From Desulfobacterales bacterium (GTDB taxonomy: Bacteria; Desulfobacterota; Desulfobacteria; Desulfobacterales; JAIPEE01), in assembly GCA_021737275.1 (NCBI GenBank), contig JAIPEE010000001.1, forward strand, positions 199,530 through 263,529: 64,000 nucleotides of DNA. The letters are read 5' to 3'. Within the stretch, counting starts at the first letter, position 1. Each line of letters begins with the position of its first letter. Shown here one piece after another: positions 59,356 through 64,000 of this stretch. The position numbers and the translations under genes are program-made. The notes beneath the pieces are model-generated. The model was not told the DNA's origin. It saw only the letters and a list, made by a program, of their open reading frames with translations, and ran no database searches.

Positions 59356-60522
59356 ATGAAAAATTTTGCGAGGCTGGACAGGCTTCCCCCATACGTTTTT
59401 GCAACCGTCAATGAGCTGAAAATGCAGGAAAGACGGGCGGGCAAAGATATCATTGATCTTGGTATGGGAAACCCTGATCTCGCAACGCCGGACCATATAG
59501 TTGACAAACTCATCGAAGCCGTAAAAAAACCGCATAATCATCGTTATTCGGCTTCCATGGGTATCAAAAAACTGAGAATGGCGATTTCCGACTGGTATAA
59601 GCGCCGATTTGATGTTGATATTAATCCTGACACGGAAGCCATTGCGACGATCGGTGCCAAAGAGGGCCTTGCCCATCTGATGCTGGTAACGGTAGGGCCC
59701 GGCGATGTTGTTTTTGCGCCCAGTCCCTCGTACCCGATTCATCCTTTTTCAGCGATTATTGCCGGTGCGGATGTACGCAGTATTCCTGTAGGGCCGGATG
59801 AGGATTTTTTTGAAAATCTGGTGGAAGCCACTAAACAGACCTGGCCCAAACCCAAGGTGCTGGTCATCAGCTTTCCACAGAACCCGACAACCGAAGTGGT
59901 GGAACTGGAGTTTTTTGAACGAATTGTAGATTTTGCAAAGGAACATGACATTCTGGTGATTCATGATTTTGCCTATGCAGATCTGGCTTTTGACGGCTAC
60001 AAGCCACCCAGTTTTCTGCAGGCAAAGGGTGCCAAGGATGTTGGTGTTGAATTCTTTTCTCTTTCAAAAAGTTACAGCATGGCCGGATGGCGCTGTGGTT
60101 TCTGTGTGGGCAATCCGGAAACTATTTTTGCCCTCAAACGAATCAAAAGTTATCTTGATTACGGTATTTTCCAGCCAATCCAGATTGCGTCCATTATCGC
60201 ACTGAACGAGGATCAGAGCTGTGTTGGTGAGATTAACAATATTTATATGGAACGCCGGGATGCGTTGATTACCGGCCTGAATCGTATTGGATGGGAAGTA
60301 CCAAGTCCCAAAGCCACGATGTTTGTATGGGCAAAGATTCCTGATCAATACACGCACATGGGTTCGGTAGAATTTTCCAAGCTGCTCATCAGGGAAGCCG
60401 GCGTAGCCGTTTCACCCGGCCTGGGCTTTGGCGAATACGGTGATGATCATGTCCGATTTGCACTGATTGAAAATCAGATGCGTACCAATCAGGCAATTCG
60501 AGGCCTTCGTAAGGTCCTGTAG
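59356..60522 (+). CDS. Class I/II aminotransferase (AlaC-like)
   Basis: [36 protein letters not shown]. Confidence 0.92.
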   Translation: MKNFARLDRLPPYVFATVNELKMQERRAGKDIIDLGMGNPDLATPDHIVDKLIEAVKKPHNHRYSASMGIKKLRMAISDWYKRRFDVDINPDTEAIATIGAKEGLAHLMLVTVGPGDVVFAPSPSYPIHPFSAIIAGADVRSIPVGPDEDFFENLVEATKQTWPKPKVLVISFPQNPTTEVVELEFFERIVDFAKEHDILVIHDFAYADLAFDGYKPPSFLQAKGAKDVGVEFFSLSKSYSMAGWRCGFCVGNPETIFALKRIKSYLDYGIFQPIQIASIIALNEDQSCVGEINNIYMERRDALITGLNRIGWEVPSPKATMFVWAKIPDQYTHMGSVEFSKLLIREAGVAVSPGLGFGEYGDDHVRFALIENQMRTNQAIRGLRKVL

Positions 60523-60545
60523 TACTACCTTTAAAGGAGAATCTC

Positions 60546-61853
60546 ATGGGAGATATTAACATTGGCATTCTGGGCTGCGGAACCGTTGGAACCGGTGTCG
60601 CAAAGCTCCTGATGGAAAATAGTGATATTATCAATGCCCGTGTCGGCTCAAAGCTTCATCTCAAATATGTAGCTGATATCGATACGAAAACAGACAGAGG
60701 CATTACATTTGAGAAGGGTGTTTTCATTGATGACGCTGCAAAGCTCATTAATGACCCTGATATCGATATTGTTGTTGAAACCATCGGTGGTGAAGGCATT
60801 GCCAAAAAGCTCATGCTGGATGCCATTAATAATGGCAAGCATGTGGTAACAGCCAATAAAGCCCTTCTCGCTAAACATGGCAATGAGGTGTTAGGCGCAG
60901 CAGCTGAAAACGGTGTTGATCTGGCCTATGAAGCCAGTGTCGGCGGCTGCATGCCGATTATCAAATCGATCCGTGAATCTCTGGTCGGCAACCGGATCGA
61001 ATCCATGACCGGTATCTTGAACGGTACCTGCAATTATATTCTGTCAAAAATTACCGATGACGGCAGTGAGTTTGAAACAGCCCTGAAGGGTGCCCAGAAA
61101 AACGGCTATGCCGAAGCAGACCCGACACTGGATATTGAAGGGTTTGACACAGCTCATAAGCTGGCCATTTTAATATCGCTTGCCTATGGCATGAATATCA
61201 ATCTGGATGATATATATGTAGAAGGTGTGACAAAAATAACGCCCATGGATATTGATCTGGCAAGTCAGTTTGGCTATAAAATAAAGCTGCTGGCGATCAG
61301 CAAGAATCTTGAAGATGCGGTTGAGGCAAGGGTTCATCCGACCATGATTCCGTGTAACAATCTGCTTTCCAATGTCAATGGTTCACTCAATGCCATCACT
61401 GTTACCGGAGACGCCGTTGGTGATATGATGCTCTATGGTCACGGTGCCGGTATGATGCCGACTGCAAGTGCCATTATAAGTGATATTGCCGATATCGCCC
61501 GAAACCTGAAACATAATGCAACGGGCCGTATCCCCCTGCTCTCATTTCAACAGAAAAAGATCAAAAGTATCCCGATACTGCCGATAGATGAAACCCGTAC
61601 CAACTATTATTTCCGATTTTTTGTGAAAGACCAACCCGGCGTTCTTTCCAGAATTGCCGGTGTGCTGGGCAATAATGATATCAGTATACAGTCCGTCCAC
61701 CAGAAGGGCAGGAAATCCGGCGGCTCCGTACCCATTGTCATGCTGACACACAAAGCAAAAGAGGCCAGTGTTAAAATTGCTATGGCTGAAATTGAAGTCC
61801 TGGATATTGTTAGTGACAAACCGATGCTGATTAGAATAGAGGATGAAATATGA
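60546..61853 (+). CDS. hom: Homoserine dehydrogenase with ACT domain
   Basis: GILGCGTVGTGVAKLL, VTANKALLAKHGNE, GILNGTCNYILSKI, C-terminal ACT. Confidence 0.97.
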   Translation: MGDINIGILGCGTVGTGVAKLLMENSDIINARVGSKLHLKYVADIDTKTDRGITFEKGVFIDDAAKLINDPDIDIVVETIGGEGIAKKLMLDAINNGKHVVTANKALLAKHGNEVLGAAAENGVDLAYEASVGGCMPIIKSIRESLVGNRIESMTGILNGTCNYILSKITDDGSEFETALKGAQKNGYAEADPTLDIEGFDTAHKLAILISLAYGMNINLDDIYVEGVTKITPMDIDLASQFGYKIKLLAISKNLEDAVEARVHPTMIPCNNLLSNVNGSLNAITVTGDAVGDMMLYGHGAGMMPTASAIISDIADIARNLKHNATGRIPLLSFQQKKIKSIPILPIDETRTNYYFRFFVKDQPGVLSRIAGVLGNNDISIQSVHQKGRKSGGSVPIVMLTHKAKEASVKIAMAEIEVLDIVSDKPMLIRIEDEI

Positions 61854-62452
61854 ATGTAGTTTGTTCCGATCTGGAAGGCGTATTTGTACCCGAAATCTGG
61901 ATCAATGTAGCTGAGAAAACAGGAATAGAAGAACTGAGACTGACCACACGCGACATTTCCGACTATGATGTACTGATGCGGAAAAGACTGGCCATTCTGG
62001 ATGAAAATAACCTGAAAATTCAGGACATTCAGAAAGTTATCGATACCATGGACCCTCTTGAAGACGCTGCAGAGTTTATTGACTGGGTTCGCTCACAGAC
62101 CCGGCTTATCATTCTTTCCGATACATTTGAACAATTTGCCGGTCCCCTGATGAAAAAACTCGGCTGGCCCACACTTTTCTGCCACACACTCTCCATTGCA
62201 CCGGACGGCCGGGTAACCGATTACATTCTCCGTCAGAAGGATGCCAAGCGCCATGCGGTGGAAGCAATGAAAAGCCTTAACTTCAATGTAATCGCAATGG
62301 GTGATTCCTATAATGATGTCTCCATGCTTCAGGCGGCAGATACCGGCATCTTCTTCTGCCCCCCGGACTCCATCAAGGATGAATTCCCTGATTTACCGGT
62401 TACATACAAATATGATGAGATAAGAGCCATTATTGAACCCATTATTTCCTGA
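61850..62452 (+). CDS. thrH: ThrH-type phosphoserine phosphatase/homoserine phosphotransferase
   Basis: MNVVCSDLEGVFVPEIWINVAEKTGIEELRLTTRDI; HAD motifs; overlaps hom stop. Confidence 0.93.
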   Translation: MNVVCSDLEGVFVPEIWINVAEKTGIEELRLTTRDISDYDVLMRKRLAILDENNLKIQDIQKVIDTMDPLEDAAEFIDWVRSQTRLIILSDTFEQFAGPLMKKLGWPTLFCHTLSIAPDGRVTDYILRQKDAKRHAVEAMKSLNFNVIAMGDSYNDVSMLQAADTGIFFCPPDSIKDEFPDLPVTYKYDEIRAIIEPIIS

Positions 62453-62461
62453 TATGAAAAT

Positions 62462-62863
62462 ATGCTGACAAACAGAACAAAATACCGGGTTATATACGGT
62501 GATACTGATAATATGGGTTATGCCTATAATGCCAATTACCTGAGATGGTTTGAAATCGGTCGGACAGAATTATTCAGAGAAGTCGGTCTGACCTATAAAA
62601 CCATTGAAGAGGAGGGTATAATTTTACCGGTATCCGAAGCGCTATGCAAATACGTATCACCGGCACGGTATGATGATATGCTGATAATTGAAACGACCCT
62701 TGATAAATCATTCAAGGTCGGGATGAAATTCGACTACCGGATTTTCAATGAAGAAGAAAAGCTCGTGGCAAAGGGCTACACCAAGCATGCTTGTGTTACC
62801 AAAGCGGGCAAGGTGGTAAGACCACCGAAATTATTAAAAGATTTCATTTCCAAACACAGCTGA
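62462..62863 (+). CDS. Hotdog-fold acyl-CoA thioesterase
   Basis: YRVIYGDTDNMGYAYNANYLRWFEIGRTEL. Confidence 0.92.
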   Translation: MLTNRTKYRVIYGDTDNMGYAYNANYLRWFEIGRTELFREVGLTYKTIEEEGIILPVSEALCKYVSPARYDDMLIIETTLDKSFKVGMKFDYRIFNEEEKLVAKGYTKHACVTKAGKVVRPPKLLKDFISKHS

Positions 62864-62871
62864 CCTGTCTT

Positions 62872-63171
62872 ATGCTATCCATACAGGAAAAACCGGAAGG
62901 CATTTCAATCAAGGTTTTTGTCCAGCCAAAATCTTCGCAAAATAAGATTGTCGGCATTCACGGGGATGCGTTAAAGGTTAAACTTACTGCTCCGCCGGTT
63001 GAAGGTGCTGCCAACAACATGTGTGTTAAATTCCTGGCAAAAATATTCAACATTCCTAAATCCTCGGTTGAAATTGTATCCGGCCGGACCGGCAGAACCA
63101 AACAGATCTTATTCAGATGTGAAGGCAGTGATTTCAAAAGAATTAAATCTTTCTTAACTGCTTATAAATAA
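62872..63171 (+). CDS. DUF167 family protein
   Basis: VFVQPKSSQNKIVGIHGDALKVKLTAPPVEGAANNMCVKFLAK; start taken at internal Met. Confidence 0.9.
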   Translation: MLSIQEKPEGISIKVFVQPKSSQNKIVGIHGDALKVKLTAPPVEGAANNMCVKFLAKIFNIPKSSVEIVSGRTGRTKQILFRCEGSDFKRIKSFLTAYK

Positions 63172-63255
63172 TACCTATTTTCAATTATGAACCGGATCTA
63201 AACCATTTATTGAACAACAGATATGGTTTCAAGCCGGATTTAAGAAAAAAACGGC

Positions 63256-63284
63256 TTGACATTAAAAGACTTTCCCGCTAATTA
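63256..63284 (+). promoter_or_regulatory. Sigma-70-type promoter for tRNA-fMet
   Basis: TTGACA, 17-bp spacer, TAATTA; tRNA begins 14 bp later. Confidence 0.7.
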
Positions 63285-63298
63285 GTCTCCACACTTGA

Positions 63299-63375
<77 letters not shown>

Positions 63376-63385
63376 AATAAAAACA

Positions 63386-63420
63386 AGCTCTTACGGAATC
63401 TCAACTGTAAGGGCTTTTTT
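63386..63420 (+). terminator. Intrinsic terminator after tRNA-fMet
   Basis: AGCTCTTAC ... GTAAGGGCT followed by TTTTT. Confidence 0.8.
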
Positions 63421-64000
63421 AGTTTTGCTGCCCTATTGCTAATCAAATTACAAAACTAATTTTCTTTTAACATTGATGAGCTGATAATTTAGTATTTTAC
63501 AACAAAAACTCCAGACTTGGAATGAGTGGGTATTACATTAGATGGGGTTCAATGGATCGGAGGATAAAAGACGAGAAATTTTGTGTATGGAAACGTCGAG
63601 CTTTGATTGGCACAGTACACTCTACAAAAAAAGTGCATATTGCGTCAGGGACAACGCATGTAAATTATCTGGAGTCCCTATCTTGTTTGCGTTATATCTT
63701 TAATCAGGTGAACATAATTTCCTCCAGATAATCAACATCAAGGGCCACACTAAACCGGTTGGTCTTAATAATCCCTTTAAATCGCTCAGGTTTACGACAA
63801 ATCGCTCAGGAAGTAATCGGCCACGGTTAACCAAAAGCATCTTATTTTTGAAGACGCATTAAAAAAAAATTCAAAAGGAAATTGAGCATTGTTTTCTGAC
63901 GATACCCAACTTCTTTTGATTTTTATAATAACCAGGTTAAAATTATTCGGATATTTCCATTTTTTTCGGGTCACACAACAACATAGGATTTACAGCTGTT

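Noticed and set aside
63522-63731. 69-aa ORF after tRNA-fMet.
   Set aside because: No recognisable motif or SD; likely spurious.

Overview
Gene-dense bacterial chromosomal window, probably from a sulfate-reducer-like Desulfobacterota (taxonomy inferred from gene content and gene order only). It holds a large housekeeping block on the minus strand (dut, M16 peptidase, pnp, rpsO, truB, DHH phosphoesterase, rbfA, DUF503, infB, nusA, rimP, tRNA-Gly, MerR, pheT, pheS, rplT, rpmI, infC, tadA), a TetR/MATE/RND/OMF efflux cluster, signalling genes (hybrid histidine kinase, sigma-54 activator, two diguanylate cyclases), a purine permease/hpt pair, an Mrp/NifX/DUF5320 cluster, and a hom-thrH pair near tRNA-fMet. 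The most notable signal is a two-gene minus-strand locus at 29498-31450 that the ORF track splits or misses because it contains in-frame UGA codons. One gene encodes an exported rhodanese whose active-site motif reads Y-U-A-U-P-A-E-S-T-S (two UGAs where homologues have CxC), fused to a cytochrome with eight CxxCH motifs. The next encodes a small HMA-like lipoprotein with a single UGA in its metal-site region, followed by a SECIS-like hairpin. I read these as adjacent exported selenoproteins. Secondary signals: a NifX-DUF5320 fusion with an internal in-frame start and Shine-Dalgarno site, a consensus sigma-54 promoter with UAS-like palindrome beside a sigma-54 activator, a structured leader on the NCS2 permease that partly resembles the initiator tRNA, a probably leaderless TetR gene with an operator over its -35, and an infC gene with a likely AUA start. 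No folding, alignment or database search was run.
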